Source: Acidobacteriota bacterium
Lineage (GTDB): Bacteria; Acidobacteriota; Vicinamibacteria; Vicinamibacterales; UBA2999
Reading direction: 5' to 3'
DNA length: 36,512 bases
NCBI GenBank assembly: GCA_021731095.1
Contig: JAKFYA010000236.1
Coordinates: forward strand, 1 to 36,512
Below the pieces are notes generated by a model. That model was not told where the DNA came from, searched no databases, and worked only from the letters and a program-made list of their open reading frames with translations. Below are positions 15,945 to 26,565 of this stretch, piece by piece. The position numbers and the translations under genes were made by a program. The first letter of the stretch is position 1. Each line of letters begins with the position of its first letter.

Positions 15945-17044
15945 AGCTTGCCTACCTCATCCAGGCCGAGCGCCTGACGGACGCATGCCTGGGTCTGCTC
16001 TGGAGAAAACCGGTCCCTGATGGTGGCCATGGCCTCGGCCGACAGCCGGGCACGCCAGTGCGCGTCCGTCAGCAGGCGAATGATGGCCGCTGCCAGTCGA
16101 GCCCCGCCGTCCGTCTCCGGATCCACAATCACGCCGTCCACGCCGTGGGTGATGATCTCCTCGGGGGCGCCGGGTCGCGCCACGCACGGCGTGCCAGCCG
16201 CCATCGCTTCGAGATACACCAGTCCAAATCCCTCGCCGGCGCTGGGCATCACGAACGCAGAGGCGTCGCGATAGAGCGCCGCCAGCGTCGGCGCATCCAC
16301 GCGCCCGGTGAAGACGACGGCACCGGTCAGTCCTGCCCCACGGGCCACGGCCTCCAGCCTGGCCCGATCATCCCCGTCACCCGCAATGACGAGCCGGGCA
16401 TCAGCCACAGACTCGCGCACCCGAGGCCAGATGTCGAGCAGCGCGTCGTGGCCTTTGTACCGTTCCGCCGCGGACATCCGCCCCACAATCAGTGCGTACG
16501 GGCCGTCAATCGCCCGGTCACCCGCGGGCACGACCGGGGGCACACCGGGATGGCAGACCCGCACAGCCGCCGTTGCCAGCTCCGGATGTGTGGCGTGAAA
16601 CCGATCCACCGTGTGTCGCGAGATGGCAATGCGACACCAGGCCCGCTCCAGCGCCGCCCGCTCGCGCCGCCGCAGTGGCTTCCAGACTTCGATGCCGTAC
16701 ATCACGGCGGCCAGCCGCGCGCCACGGCGAAGCAGCGGCAGCGCCACGGCCAGCAGATGCACATGGAGACCGACCACCAGGGTCCTGGCACCGACCGCTG
16801 CGCACGTCAGGCCCCACCATGCGAATCTGACGCGACTGCCAGCCGCCGCTCGAAAGCCGATGGCCGGGTCCAACCCCTCGGGCCGCACCGCATCGGTGAG
16901 CGACCAGACCTCGAGGGCCCCTCCTGTCGCACGCATGGCATCCGCAAGCAGGGCCACATACTGCCGCGACACCTCGGCAATGCCGTCTGAGCCGGCGAGC
17001 CCTGGCGTGAGCACAATCACCCGACTCGTGGCCACTGCCTCCAT
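15938..17044 (-). CDS. Glycosyltransferase family 4
   Basis: IVGRMSAAERYKGHDALLDIWP...PSAGEGFGLVYLEAMAAGTPCVA. Confidence 0.88.
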   Translation of the reverse strand: MEAVATSRVIVLTPGLAGSDGIAEVSRQYVALLADAMRATGGALEVWSLTDAVRPEGLDPAIGFRAAAGSRVRFAWWGLTCAAVGARTLVVGLHVHLLAVALPLLRRGARLAAVMYGIEVWKPLRRRERAALERAWCRIAISRHTVDRFHATHPELATAAVRVCHPGVPPVVPAGDRAIDGPYALIVGRMSAAERYKGHDALLDIWPRVRESVADARLVIAGDGDDRARLEAVARGAGLTGAVVFTGRVDAPTLAALYRDASAFVMPSAGEGFGLVYLEAMAAGTPCVARPGAPEEIITHGVDGVIVDPETDGGARLAAAIIRLLTDAHWRARLSAEAMATIRDRFSPEQTQACVRQALGLDEVGKLC

Positions 17045-18198
17045 CAGGCGCCCGCCGTGACCGGGCGCGCCGCGAGCACCGCGCGGTACTCCTGCTCGAA
17101 GCGTGCGGCAATAGCGTCCCAGCCGTAGGATGCCCGCGCCAACTCTCGACCGCGACGTCCCATGACCTGGGCCGCCGCCGGATCGGCCAGCAGTGACCCC
17201 AGGGCGGTCGCCAGCGCGTCGGCGGTCTGATCCACGACCAGGCCGGCCTGTCGTGGCGCCAGTTCCACCCAGCCACAGCTTCGCGTCACGACCACGGGCA
17301 CGGCCTCCGCCAGCGCTTCAAGCACCGTCAGACCGAAACTCTCTGAGTCTGAACAGAGGGCCAGTGCTGACGCCTGCGAGAGCAACCGGGTCCTGGTGGC
17401 CGGGTCGACGGCTCCGGTCCAGGTAATGCCCGCTGCCGCCGCTCCGGCCCTGGCGATCAGGCCTGCCTGCAGGCCCGCTTCATCGGGGCCTGCCACCACC
17501 AGGCGAGCCGCAGGCCACTGCGCGCGGATCCGCACAAAGGCATCGACCAGCAGGTCGAGCCGCTTGATGGGATGAATGCGGCCCACAAACAGAATGACGG
17601 GTGGACCATCCGGTCGTGGCGGCGCCACGTCCTCGGCGATGTCCACACCGTTGGGAATCAGCACCACGCGCGACGACGGGCTCCAGAGCTGAAGGCTCTC
17701 TGCCTCTCGTCTGGAGGTGGCATGCAGGAGCGCGGCTCCCTCAATGGTCTGTCGTTCAAGCAGCGAATAGGCCGCCCGCTTGCGCCAGGCGTGGTGGTCG
17801 AGCGCGGCCGACTGCAGCATGCCCCGCGGTGACAGCACATAGGGCACACCGGCCCGCCGGGCTTCGCGGGCCGCCGCCCACACGACACGGTTCCACAGGC
17901 CATGGATGTGCAGGACATCCGTGTCCGGCAGCGCTGTACGCAGCACGGGTGCCAGCGCACGCGAGCCGATGATGCGCAGCGGCCAGCTCCGGGGGCAGTA
18001 GGTGACCGGCACCCCTTCGAATGCTCCGGCCGTCGTCACGGCCTCCGGCAAGGCGCCGTCACCATTGGCGTCGGTGGAGTACACACGGACGTCTGTACCC
18101 AGGCGACGGAGCGCCCGACACAGACCATGAATGCTCGCCGGCGGTCCGCCATAGACGTAGGCCGGCGCGTAGTAGGCGGACACATGCGCGACCCTCAC
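17044..18198 (-). CDS. Glycosyltransferase family 4
   Basis: YAPAYVYGGPPASIHGLCRALRRLG...LFVGRIHPIKRLDLLVDAF...SDSESFGLTVLEALAEAVPVV. Confidence 0.9.
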   Translation of the reverse strand: MRVAHVSAYYAPAYVYGGPPASIHGLCRALRRLGTDVRVYSTDANGDGALPEAVTTAGAFEGVPVTYCPRSWPLRIIGSRALAPVLRTALPDTDVLHIHGLWNRVVWAAAREARRAGVPYVLSPRGMLQSAALDHHAWRKRAAYSLLERQTIEGAALLHATSRREAESLQLWSPSSRVVLIPNGVDIAEDVAPPRPDGPPVILFVGRIHPIKRLDLLVDAFVRIRAQWPAARLVVAGPDEAGLQAGLIARAGAAAAGITWTGAVDPATRTRLLSQASALALCSDSESFGLTVLEALAEAVPVVVTRSCGWVELAPRQAGLVVDQTADALATALGSLLADPAAAQVMGRRGRELARASYGWDAIAARFEQEYRAVLAARPVTAGA

Positions 18199-19649
18199 GC
18201 CTTTCGACCTCCATCCGGACGATGAGGGTGAGCGGGAACCAGGGAGCGCTGCGCCTCCTGGGCCTCGTATTCACGCTCCTGTTCGTCGACCTCACGGGCG
18301 CGAATCAGCAGCCACCGATCCACGAGGTACGCCAGTCCGCCGACGTAGACCATGATGGTGAGACTGTCACCCAGCAACTTGGCAAAGGCCTTCTCGTACA
18401 GGTACAGCGTGATCCAGAACAACGCCATGGTGACCGACACCGCCAGTTCCCGATGAGCGATCGTCCGCAGGAACCACTCATAGGCGCCACCCATGAACGC
18501 CCCGTAGAGCAGGATCGGCAGGAACATCATCGGAATACCGAAGTCGAGGTACATCTCGGCTGCGTAACCGAACGCAATCGACGTGTCTGACTCGTCGCCA
18601 GCCACCCAGACGCCGGAATACTTCCGGACCAGTTCGCTTTCAGAGATCAGTGGCGGCTTGTCGGGAAACAGCAATCGGGGTGTCACGATGTGGAGCATCG
18701 TAGTGGCCAGCATCGAACCGTCGGTGTGCGGGAGCACCGACGGGACCCGGTTCACGGCCAGTGCCGGATAGTAGACAGCCGACGTCCGGTCGACAAAGGC
18801 GAATATGCTGTCGCGTGCAGTGGAGCCAGCCTGCGCGTACCAGTCGGTGAACAGGGCCTGCATCCGGGTGAGGCGTGCGCCACGCGACGCGGCGAAACCG
18901 GCATCGGCGAAATCCTCGCGATACTCGGCGCGGACGCCAATCCACATCACGGCTGCAAACAGGAGTGTCACCCCCAGCACACCAACGGCCACGACATGGT
19001 CGCTCCGCTTGCGGTCGAATACCTCCAGCAGCGCCAGTGTTGCCAGCAGGAGAGGCTCCTTGAAACCCGAGAAGTAGCCGGTGAAGCCCAGCGCCACCTC
19101 CACTGTCAGCAGAGCGATGACCAGGTCCCACCGGAACGTCGGGCGCATGAGTCGCCGCAGGACCAGCGACACCACGGCAAGGCGCCCCAACGACAACGCC
19201 ACCACCGCCTGCCGGAGCGGCTCGAACACGCCGGCCAGTTCCTGCAGTACGCCGGTCAGGGCCAGGGCGACACCGTAGATGACGAGCAGGGTGCTGAACG
19301 AGACCATCTCCTCGGGCGTCAGCTCGGGATAGGCCTTCCGCTGCTGCATGGCACGCAGGCCGATGATGAGCCCGATCGTCAGGGCCGCAACCGAGCCCAG
19401 TCCCATCACCATGGTCGTCCCGTAGGCCGGAATCTCCTCGATCGCCATCACCTCGCCGGTGAGGAAGGTATAGAAGGGGCCGATGGCCACCTGCATCCAC
19501 TGGGTGGTCATCGCCAGCTTCAGGACCGGCGGGCCTTCGGAGTTGGGGATGCCTTTCCAGATCAGCAGCAACACCGCCACGCTGGCGCCGTGGATCCAGC
19601 TGCCACACGCGTAGGTGACGATGGCGACGATGGCGAGGTCAAGAATCAT
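18195..19649 (-). CDS. Polytopic membrane protein, probable O-antigen/oligosaccharide repeat-unit polymerase (Wzy-like)
   Basis: Multiple TM segments, length and context; FSGFKEPLLLATLALLEVF reminiscent of polymerase-type proteins. Confidence 0.6.
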   Translation of the reverse strand: MILDLAIVAIVTYACGSWIHGASVAVLLLIWKGIPNSEGPPVLKLAMTTQWMQVAIGPFYTFLTGEVMAIEEIPAYGTTMVMGLGSVAALTIGLIIGLRAMQQRKAYPELTPEEMVSFSTLLVIYGVALALTGVLQELAGVFEPLRQAVVALSLGRLAVVSLVLRRLMRPTFRWDLVIALLTVEVALGFTGYFSGFKEPLLLATLALLEVFDRKRSDHVVAVGVLGVTLLFAAVMWIGVRAEYREDFADAGFAASRGARLTRMQALFTDWYAQAGSTARDSIFAFVDRTSAVYYPALAVNRVPSVLPHTDGSMLATTMLHIVTPRLLFPDKPPLISESELVRKYSGVWVAGDESDTSIAFGYAAEMYLDFGIPMMFLPILLYGAFMGGAYEWFLRTIAHRELAVSVTMALFWITLYLYEKAFAKLLGDSLTIMVYVGGLAYLVDRWLLIRAREVDEQEREYEAQEAQRSLVPAHPHRPDGGRKA

Positions 19650-22078
19650 GGGCCGGCTCTCTCTGTGGCAGACAGGACGACATCGGCGGAGCGAGGCGAG
19701 ACCCCGAAGACCTCGAGCCAGGCGGACCAGAACCGCTCACGAGTGAAGCGCCCGGCTGAGGCTCGCGCGGACCGCGAGGCCAGGTCCAGTCGATCGCCGT
19801 CGCCCAGGAAGAATCTGATCCCCTCCATTATGGCGTCCACCGTGGCCTCCGAACAGACCCAACCATCCACGCCGTGTTCCACCAGTTCCGGAAGTGCCCC
19901 GCTCGCCGTCACGACAGAGGGGACGCCAGCCATCTTTGCCTCGACCGTCACGACACCAAACCCTTCGCGAATTTCCGGCAACGAGGGGCAGCAGTGAAGT
20001 CCCGCGGCTGCCAGCAGCGCGGGCACATCCCTCCGGACGCCCAGAAAGCGCACGTGGCCCTGGAGGTCGGGTTCGGTCGCTCTGGCGCGAAGCTGCGCTT
20101 TGTAGCCCACCCACGCCTCGGGCTCCCACCCGTCGATGTTGCCCACGATGTCGAGCGTGACCGGGAGGCCCTGCGCGCGCAGGCCAGCTACCGCATCGAG
20201 AAGCAGATGCGCCCCTTTCGGGGGAATGAGCTGACCCACATACAGGACGCGGAGCCGGTCCCGCGCGGCGACACCGGCCACAGGCAGAGACCTGGTCGGC
20301 GCGGCGTTGTAGATCATCCGAATCTTCCGAGGCGGCACCCCGTGGGCCATCAGGGCATCCTGCGTGAAGCGGGAGTTGGCGACGATCACGTCCACCACCG
20401 GACTGACCAGCCACCGCCAGACCTTCTGGTAAAACCGTCCCTCCTCTGGCGCATTGCCCAGTCGCAGAATCACGCGCACACCACACCACCGGAGCAGGAC
20501 GAGCGCAGGCAGGTTCCGGAGGGCGGCGCCATATTCCGGCAGCGCGACATGGGTGGCGCGCATCCGGACCGCGTCGCGGAGCAGGCCACCGCTGGTGCAG
20601 GCGATGTCCCAGAGCACGCGTGCGACCGAGAGCAGCGTCTGCTTGCGGCGACGAATCTCGTAGTAGTAGTACCCGGTGGACCAGCTGGCGCCAATGTCCT
20701 CAGCGAGCTCGACGATGGGGCTGCTCTCCCATCGGTTCACGATGCAGTGCACCTGCACCCCTTCATGACGCAGGGCGCGCAGCACCTCGAAGGTCATGCG
20801 CTCGAGGCCGTACACCGACACCATGTTTCCGCAGCACTCAATGACGCGGGGGGCGGCCCGGCCCGGCTTCGGCACCCGCCGCATGGCGAGCACGCGGCGG
20901 CTCATGGCAATCAGGCCGTCCGTCGCCGCCCCGAAATTGAACGGGGCCACCCTGGCTCGGCATTGGCGGGAGACGTCGTCGCCCTCGGCTCTTGCCTGAT
21001 GCACCGCGTGAAGCAGGCCCGACATGGCCTCTACATCGCCCACCGGTACCACCCAGCCGCCGTCGCCGCCCGCAACCAGGTCACGCGCGGCGCCGACACG
21101 GTCGGTCACGATGCAGGGCAGACCCGAGGCCAGCGCCTCGTTCACCACCATGCCCCACGTCTCGGATGCGCTCGGCAGCAGCAGGCAGTCCGCCGCAGCG
21201 AACATGCCGGGCATCTCGGACTGGTTGACGAAGCCGCGCATGGCCACGCGCACACCGACCAGCGCGGCCTCTGCCCTGACGGCGTCGGCCAGTTCACCGT
21301 CTCCCGCTACCAGCAGGACGACCGAAGGGCCAGCCAGGGCGACGGCCCGGACCGCATCAATGGGCCGCTTGATGGGTTGCAGTTTGCCGGCGAACAGCAC
21401 GACCAGATCAGACGGAGCTGCACCAATGTCTCGCCGGAGACGCTCGCGTGTTCCGTCTCGTCTGCGCGTGTCAACCTCGGTGGCCATGCGGTGGTTGTCG
21501 ACCGCATGGGGGGACGAGGCGATGAGTGGCTCGGGAACCCCGAACGCCCGGAGGTATTCGCGTGCCGCCGCACCCACGTTGAGGTAGCCATCAAAGAGCC
21601 GCAGCATGGCGCGCGTTTTGACGCGCCAGAGCAACCGGCGCACCCCGGAGGGGCCGCTCTCGAGCGTCGAATCACCCCGGTACAACACCGGCACCTTCAG
21701 TCGTCGGCACGCTCGCAGCGCCCGCACCTGCATCGCAGCATGCCAGCCCGGCACGACCACCACGTCCGGGTTCGTGGACGCAATCCGATCCCCAATGTCC
21801 GGCACGTCCACACCGAAGAAGTGCGCGCTGCCGAACTGCATCCCGTCGGCGGCTCCACACACGACGAAATCATAGCCCTCGGTCAGCGGGACATCCCACG
21901 CGAACGGCCGGCCAAAGCCCTCACCCTGCTGCGCGGGCGTCGGAATGGCGGCGTAAATGACCGTGAGTGCCACATCCGGTCTGTGTGCGGCGATGTAGCG
22001 GAACCAGGGCGAGAAGTACTGCACCGGATGGGTCAGCACCATCGTCACCCGCAGGGCTGCGCCCACCATGCGTTTCAT
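19646..22078 (-). CDS. Two-domain glycosyltransferase (GT4-GT4 fusion)
   Basis: First GT: LFAGKLQPIKRPIDAVRAVA...LLPSASETWGMVVNEALASGLPCIV. Second GT: VLYVGQLIPPKGAHLLLDAVAGL...PSLPEIREGFGVVTVEAKMAGVPSVV. ATG at 22078 overlaps the upstream stop (ATGA). Confidence 0.87.
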   Translation of the reverse strand: MKRMVGAALRVTMVLTHPVQYFSPWFRYIAAHRPDVALTVIYAAIPTPAQQGEGFGRPFAWDVPLTEGYDFVVCGAADGMQFGSAHFFGVDVPDIGDRIASTNPDVVVVPGWHAAMQVRALRACRRLKVPVLYRGDSTLESGPSGVRRLLWRVKTRAMLRLFDGYLNVGAAAREYLRAFGVPEPLIASSPHAVDNHRMATEVDTRRRDGTRERLRRDIGAAPSDLVVLFAGKLQPIKRPIDAVRAVALAGPSVVLLVAGDGELADAVRAEAALVGVRVAMRGFVNQSEMPGMFAAADCLLLPSASETWGMVVNEALASGLPCIVTDRVGAARDLVAGGDGGWVVPVGDVEAMSGLLHAVHQARAEGDDVSRQCRARVAPFNFGAATDGLIAMSRRVLAMRRVPKPGRAAPRVIECCGNMVSVYGLERMTFEVLRALRHEGVQVHCIVNRWESSPIVELAEDIGASWSTGYYYYEIRRRKQTLLSVARVLWDIACTSGGLLRDAVRMRATHVALPEYGAALRNLPALVLLRWCGVRVILRLGNAPEEGRFYQKVWRWLVSPVVDVIVANSRFTQDALMAHGVPPRKIRMIYNAAPTRSLPVAGVAARDRLRVLYVGQLIPPKGAHLLLDAVAGLRAQGLPVTLDIVGNIDGWEPEAWVGYKAQLRARATEPDLQGHVRFLGVRRDVPALLAAAGLHCCPSLPEIREGFGVVTVEAKMAGVPSVVTASGALPELVEHGVDGWVCSEATVDAIMEGIRFFLGDGDRLDLASRSARASAGRFTRERFWSAWLEVFGVSPRSADVVLSATERAGP

Positions 22079-23367
22079 GCGCACACCGCGTCGAACACCT
22101 GGCCCAGACGTCCGGCCAGGGCCTCGGCCGACCAGGGCTGCCATGCGGCAGGAATGGGACAGTTCCCGGCTTTCGGGGCCATTGCCCGCTGTTCGAGTGC
22201 GCGGGAGATGGCCGGCACCAGCGCCGTCAACTCTGACGGACCGGCAAAGCTGAAGGCGGTCGCGGCTGGATGCCCGGCCAGGTGTGACGTGACCGTGCTG
22301 GCCGCGTGGTGCACCGCCAGCATGGGCCGTCCGGCGAGCAGCGCCGCGAAGACCTTGCTCGGCGTGTAGTGCGGTTCGTCGCTCCCCATCAGCAGCGTGG
22401 CGTCGGCGTCCATCAGCACACGCAGCGCATCCAGATAGTCCAGGCGCGACGGCTCCTCAGTCACGACATCGTCGACGCCGGCGCGTTGCGCCTCTGGCAT
22501 GACGCGTGGACGCTGATGGGCGCCGCGCTGGTTGCTCGTGCCGAAGAAGTGCACGCGCACGCGGGCATAGGCCTGCGGCGCCCGCTGCCTGAGATCAGCG
22601 AGAGCCATCAGCACGACCCGCAACACGCCCACGCCGGCGGGCAACAAGGTGCCGACGTAGCAGAAGTGCACGCACCCGTCGTCCGGTGCGAACCAGCCGT
22701 TCTGCCAGGGCCGTCGGGAGGCCACATCCCGGTCGGCCGGCTCGAACCCGATGGGCAATTCGTCGACCACCCGCGGAGTCAGGCCGGGATACCGGGCCAA
22801 CGCCTCCTGGTAGGTCCGCGCCGACACGGCCGTCACCGCGTCGGCGCCTGCCAGCGCACGCGGCTCAAGGGTCGTCGCCAGCGCGCGGCTGGCACGACTC
22901 CGCAGGTCGGCATGCCCGTCCGGGCCGGTGGTCAGCCCCCAGGAGCCAACCCACGGATCCTGATAGTCCAGCACGAACGGCACGCCGTGCCGGCGTTTCG
23001 GTCGCGGCCCCATCAGGGCCGTATAGGTCGGGTAGATCGTGATGAACAGGGCCTGGTAGTGCCCTGACGCCAGCAGCGCATCGGCCGCACGGTACAGCGG
23101 AACGAACGCCCGGAGCCCGAGATCGCCAACGCCGGCCGCCCGCGTCAGGCGCGATGGCCACGCAGCCACGCGACGCACCTCCAGCTCGTCCGCCACCAGC
23201 CCGGCCAGCCCGGAGTCGAGTCTGGTCTCGTGGCTCTCCGGCGTGACTGTCAGCACCGTCGGTGCCCACCCGACGGCCGCCAGGCGCGGCGCCAGCAGGC
23301 GCACGCGATGAGTGCCGGCGCTGCTGTCGGGTGGAAAGTGCGGGCTGACCATCAGGACACGGCGCAT
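22075..23367 (-). CDS. Glycosyltransferase (GT4-like)
   Basis: MRRVLMVSPHFPPDSSAGTHRVRLLAPRLAAVGW...; C-terminal TPSKVFAALLAGRPMLAVHH. Confidence 0.8.
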   Translation of the reverse strand: MRRVLMVSPHFPPDSSAGTHRVRLLAPRLAAVGWAPTVLTVTPESHETRLDSGLAGLVADELEVRRVAAWPSRLTRAAGVGDLGLRAFVPLYRAADALLASGHYQALFITIYPTYTALMGPRPKRRHGVPFVLDYQDPWVGSWGLTTGPDGHADLRSRASRALATTLEPRALAGADAVTAVSARTYQEALARYPGLTPRVVDELPIGFEPADRDVASRRPWQNGWFAPDDGCVHFCYVGTLLPAGVGVLRVVLMALADLRQRAPQAYARVRVHFFGTSNQRGAHQRPRVMPEAQRAGVDDVVTEEPSRLDYLDALRVLMDADATLLMGSDEPHYTPSKVFAALLAGRPMLAVHHAASTVTSHLAGHPAATAFSFAGPSELTALVPAISRALEQRAMAPKAGNCPIPAAWQPWSAEALAGRLGQVFDAVCA

Positions 23368-23368
23368 G

Positions 23369-24406
23369 TCACCCGGCCAGGAGGCGGTCGTACAACGCGA
23401 GATACTCGCCGATGATCACCTCGTCACTGAAGCGCCGGACGCCCTCCTCCCGACACACGCGGCGGTCAATCGAGGGCAGCGCCTCCACACACCTGGCCAT
23501 CTCCTCGACCGTTGCGCAGAGAAAGCCGGTGCGGCCATGGTCGATGCCCTCCGGCATGCCGCCCCGACTGAAGGCAATGACCGGCGTGCCACACAGCAGG
23601 GCCTCAGGAAGGATGACGGGGAACGGCTCCTCCCATTCGATCGGCGACAGCAGGGCGGCGGCGCTGCCAAGCAACGCATTCTTGTCGGCATTGCCGACCG
23701 GGCCGATGTACTCGACGAGGCGTCCGTCCATGCGGGGTCGCAGTTCCTGCTCGAAGTACGCACGCTCTTCAGGCAGCGTGGAGATGTTCCCGGCAATCAC
23801 CAGCCGGCGCCCAAGCCGCTCTGCCACGTCAATGGCGGCATGGGCGCCCTTGCAGCGCTCCAGGCGTCCCAGAAATGCCAGCGGCGCCGTTCGCGCGTCA
23901 ACGTCGTAGCGGGGGGCATACAGGTCTGGCCGCGCGCAGTTGTAGATGACACTCCACGCCCCGCCACCAGGCGCTCCTGTGCGACGAATGGCGTCGCTCA
24001 CGGCGGTGAAGTGGAGACGACGCGCACCAGCGCGCTCAGCCAGTCGCATGTTCGCCGGGTTGACGCGACGCATGTAGGTCTGGACCTTGGCCACGTCCGA
24101 GCGGAAGATGCCGGCCAGATAGGCCAGTCGTCCGAAGTTGTGGACCACGTCGAAGCGGTCGCCGCCCGTCCAGAAGCGACTGGTCACCAGCGCCACGTTC
24201 CGCAGGTTGCTCCAGCGCGTCCACTCCCCCTCCCGGCCAAAGGCTTCCAGCGTCGCGCGTGACGAGGACCCGGGCGCGGCCCAGAGCGTGACCTCGTGGC
24301 CCCGTTGACACAACCCGTCCGCCAGGTCGGACACCACGCGCTCGATGCCGCCGTAGTGCTCGGGCGGGACCTTGATGAGCGGATCCATCAGCAGCAGAAT
24401 GCGCAT
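23369..24406 (-). CDS. Glycosyltransferase family 4
   Basis: MRILLLMDPLIKVPPEHYGGIERVVSDLADGLCQRGHEVTLWA...LAFLGRLERCKGAHAAIDVA...EEPFPVILPEALLCGTPVIAFSRGGMPE. Confidence 0.92.
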   Translation of the reverse strand: MRILLLMDPLIKVPPEHYGGIERVVSDLADGLCQRGHEVTLWAAPGSSSRATLEAFGREGEWTRWSNLRNVALVTSRFWTGGDRFDVVHNFGRLAYLAGIFRSDVAKVQTYMRRVNPANMRLAERAGARRLHFTAVSDAIRRTGAPGGGAWSVIYNCARPDLYAPRYDVDARTAPLAFLGRLERCKGAHAAIDVAERLGRRLVIAGNISTLPEERAYFEQELRPRMDGRLVEYIGPVGNADKNALLGSAAALLSPIEWEEPFPVILPEALLCGTPVIAFSRGGMPEGIDHGRTGFLCATVEEMARCVEALPSIDRRVCREEGVRRFSDEVIIGEYLALYDRLLAG

Positions 24407-25669
24407 TCACATCACCCGTTCGGTCGCCGCCACAAGCGCCTCGCGCTCCTGTGGATGCTCCCAGTGCCAGCGGCGACGTGCCGCCTCCCAGGAGGCTTCG
24501 CGTGCCCGTGTCAGGGCGGCCCGGTCTGCCACCCAGGCGGACAGCCCATCGGCCAGCCGGTCCACCGCTCCCTCAGGAAATCGCACGCAGGCGTCGCCGA
24601 GGCTGTCGGCCAGCGTCCGCTGTCCCTCCGTCTCTGTCAGCACCAGTGCCAACCCCGACAGTGGATAGGTGAGGGCCTTGTTGGACAGCGCCAGGCCACG
24701 GTTCCGGGGCATGCGGGCCTCTGTCGCCAGGCCAGCGTCGCAGTGCCGCCCGTCCTCGGCCATGGCATCGGGATCAGAGGGCGCATGGACGCAGAGCCGC
24801 AATGCTGGCGCCACGCGCGCGGCGTGACGGCCCAGCTGCTCCAGGTATCCGGGCACGCCGGAGCCCCGCACGTGCAGTTCGCACAGTCGCCCCTGTTGCA
24901 GCCGGCCCGTCGCGGTCGCCACGTCCTCGAGGCCTCGCCCCGGGCTGATGGTCTGGCTGAACCAGTAGAGCTTCAGCGGTCCGCTGGTCGGTTCCGGGGG
25001 ACGCCCCCAGGCCAGAGGAAACACGTTGTGAATCGGCAGCACCGGCAGATGGAACTCCGCGCTGACCGCCTCGGCAATCGCTGCGCTGCCTCCGGTCAGA
25101 AACGCCGCGCGAGGCGCCACCTCCGCCATGACGAGGCGGGCAAGCGCGTCGTGGCGCGCGCCGGCCGCGCCAGCTTCGCCCTGGGCACAGTGCAGGTCCT
25201 CGAAGTCGATGCCGCACGGAGTGCCGCTCTGTGCCGAGGCCTCGGCGATAGCCGAGAGCGCCCCGGTGGTGCCACCGTAGATCACGTCTGTCGGCTCTCG
25301 GAGAATGGCCTCGACCAGCGCGCCATGTACCCGGCTGAACGCCTGTACGACAGCCCAGTGTGGGCGGACGGGAGACGGCAGCGACAGCAACCGTTCGGCC
25401 ACGCGGTGACGAAGTGCCGTGACCAGCCACCGTGCGGGAGCCGCCTCACGACGAACCTCCACCGGATCCCACCGCCACCCGTGCCGTGCCTGGAGCGCGA
25501 CGTCGTAGGCCCCGGCCCACGCGGCGTTCGGCGTGTTGACGACGCGGACATCCCAGCCAGCCCAGGCAAACGCGTCGGCCGCTTTCACGGCACGCGGACA
25601 GGTGGCCAGGCTGCCGGCTGCCACGACAGTGACCCGTCGAGGACGGGTCACGGGCCCAGCCTCGGCCAC
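24407..25669 (-). CDS. Divergent glycosyltransferase (GT4-like)
   Basis: VTVVAAGSLATCPRAVKAADAFAWAGWDVRVVNT; LYWFSQTISPGRGLEDVATATGRLQ; C-terminal NKALTYPLSGLALVLTETEGQ. Confidence 0.68.
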   Translation of the reverse strand: MAEAGPVTRPRRVTVVAAGSLATCPRAVKAADAFAWAGWDVRVVNTPNAAWAGAYDVALQARHGWRWDPVEVRREAAPARWLVTALRHRVAERLLSLPSPVRPHWAVVQAFSRVHGALVEAILREPTDVIYGGTTGALSAIAEASAQSGTPCGIDFEDLHCAQGEAGAAGARHDALARLVMAEVAPRAAFLTGGSAAIAEAVSAEFHLPVLPIHNVFPLAWGRPPEPTSGPLKLYWFSQTISPGRGLEDVATATGRLQQGRLCELHVRGSGVPGYLEQLGRHAARVAPALRLCVHAPSDPDAMAEDGRHCDAGLATEARMPRNRGLALSNKALTYPLSGLALVLTETEGQRTLADSLGDACVRFPEGAVDRLADGLSAWVADRAALTRAREASWEAARRRWHWEHPQEREALVAATERVM

Positions 25670-26565
25670 GAGACGGCCAGCCGATGCGCCAGTTCCGCGC
25701 CGCCGACACTGTCAAGCATCAGAAACCGCCGCTGTTCGTACCGGCGCCGGCTCGGGCAGGTGAACGCCTCACCCACCGCAAACCCGTCGCTGAAGTACCG
25801 GGCCACGCATGCCGCGGTCTCGTCCGTGAAGTCGAGACCCGGCCGACCGTTCGGATAGGCGAACAGTTCGGGTGCGACACCCAGCCACTCGGACAGCATG
25901 GTCCGGCTGCCCGCGATCTGGCGCTCCTGCACGTCGGCCGGTGCGGCAGCGAGGATCGGATGGTCCACGGTGTGGGCCCCGATTTCGACGAGCGGATGTG
26001 AAGCAAGGGCCTGCAGTTGCGCCACCGACAATGGGGCGAGCGGATGTGCCGCATCAGCGGACATCGCCGCTGCGTCCACGGCACGACGCCACGCGTCGTA
26101 CGGCTGGCCCTTGAGTTGGTCCACGCGACCGGAACCGGCCTGCATCTCCACCGCGTCGTACCAGAAGTGCTCGCGCCGCGCAATGGGACCGGTGCACACG
26201 AACACCACGGCCGGAATCGCGTACTGCTCGAGCACGGGAATGCCATGCGTCAGCACGCCGGCATACCCATCATCGAAGGTCACCAGAACCGCGCGCGGAG
26301 GCGCCGTCTCCGCCCCGGCGGCAATGCGGAGGAAGCGTGCGCCATCAATGGGCGTGCAATGCGAGCGCAGCACGGCGCAATGTGCCGCCAGTGTGGACGC
26401 ACGCACGTGCAGTGGCCCACCAGGCGCGCCGGCATCCCGTGTCTCATCCGCCAGCACTCCGTGATAGGCGAGGACCGCTACTCCCGGGAAGGGTGCGTCG
26501 AGCAGGCGCCTCCGGTAGACGCCCAGTCCGGCCAGCGACCGCTTCAGGATGTGTCCAGCGCGCAT
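25648..26565 (-). CDS. Polysaccharide deacetylase family protein (NodB-like)
   Basis: VLVTFDDGYAGVLTHGIPVLEQYAIPAVVFVCTGPI; EIGAHTVDHPILA. ATG at 26565 forms TGATG with the upstream stop; the track ORF to 26871 is over-extended. Confidence 0.9.
   Translation of the reverse strand: MRAGHILKRSLAGLGVYRRRLLDAPFPGVAVLAYHGVLADETRDAGAPGGPLHVRASTLAAHCAVLRSHCTPIDGARFLRIAAGAETAPPRAVLVTFDDGYAGVLTHGIPVLEQYAIPAVVFVCTGPIARREHFWYDAVEMQAGSGRVDQLKGQPYDAWRRAVDAAAMSADAAHPLAPLSVAQLQALASHPLVEIGAHTVDHPILAAAPADVQERQIAGSRTMLSEWLGVAPELFAYPNGRPGLDFTDETAACVARYFSDGFAVGEAFTCPSRRRYEQRRFLMLDSVGGAELAHRLAVSWPRLGP

Noticed and set aside
18690-19997. 435-aa plus-strand ORF
   Set aside because: His/Gln/Arg-rich shadow frame opposite a polytopic membrane protein gene.
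19874-22369. 831-aa plus-strand ORF
   Set aside because: Antisense to a clear two-domain glycosyltransferase and a second GT; composition rich in R/H/P/G typical of high-GC shadow frames, no recognisable domain.
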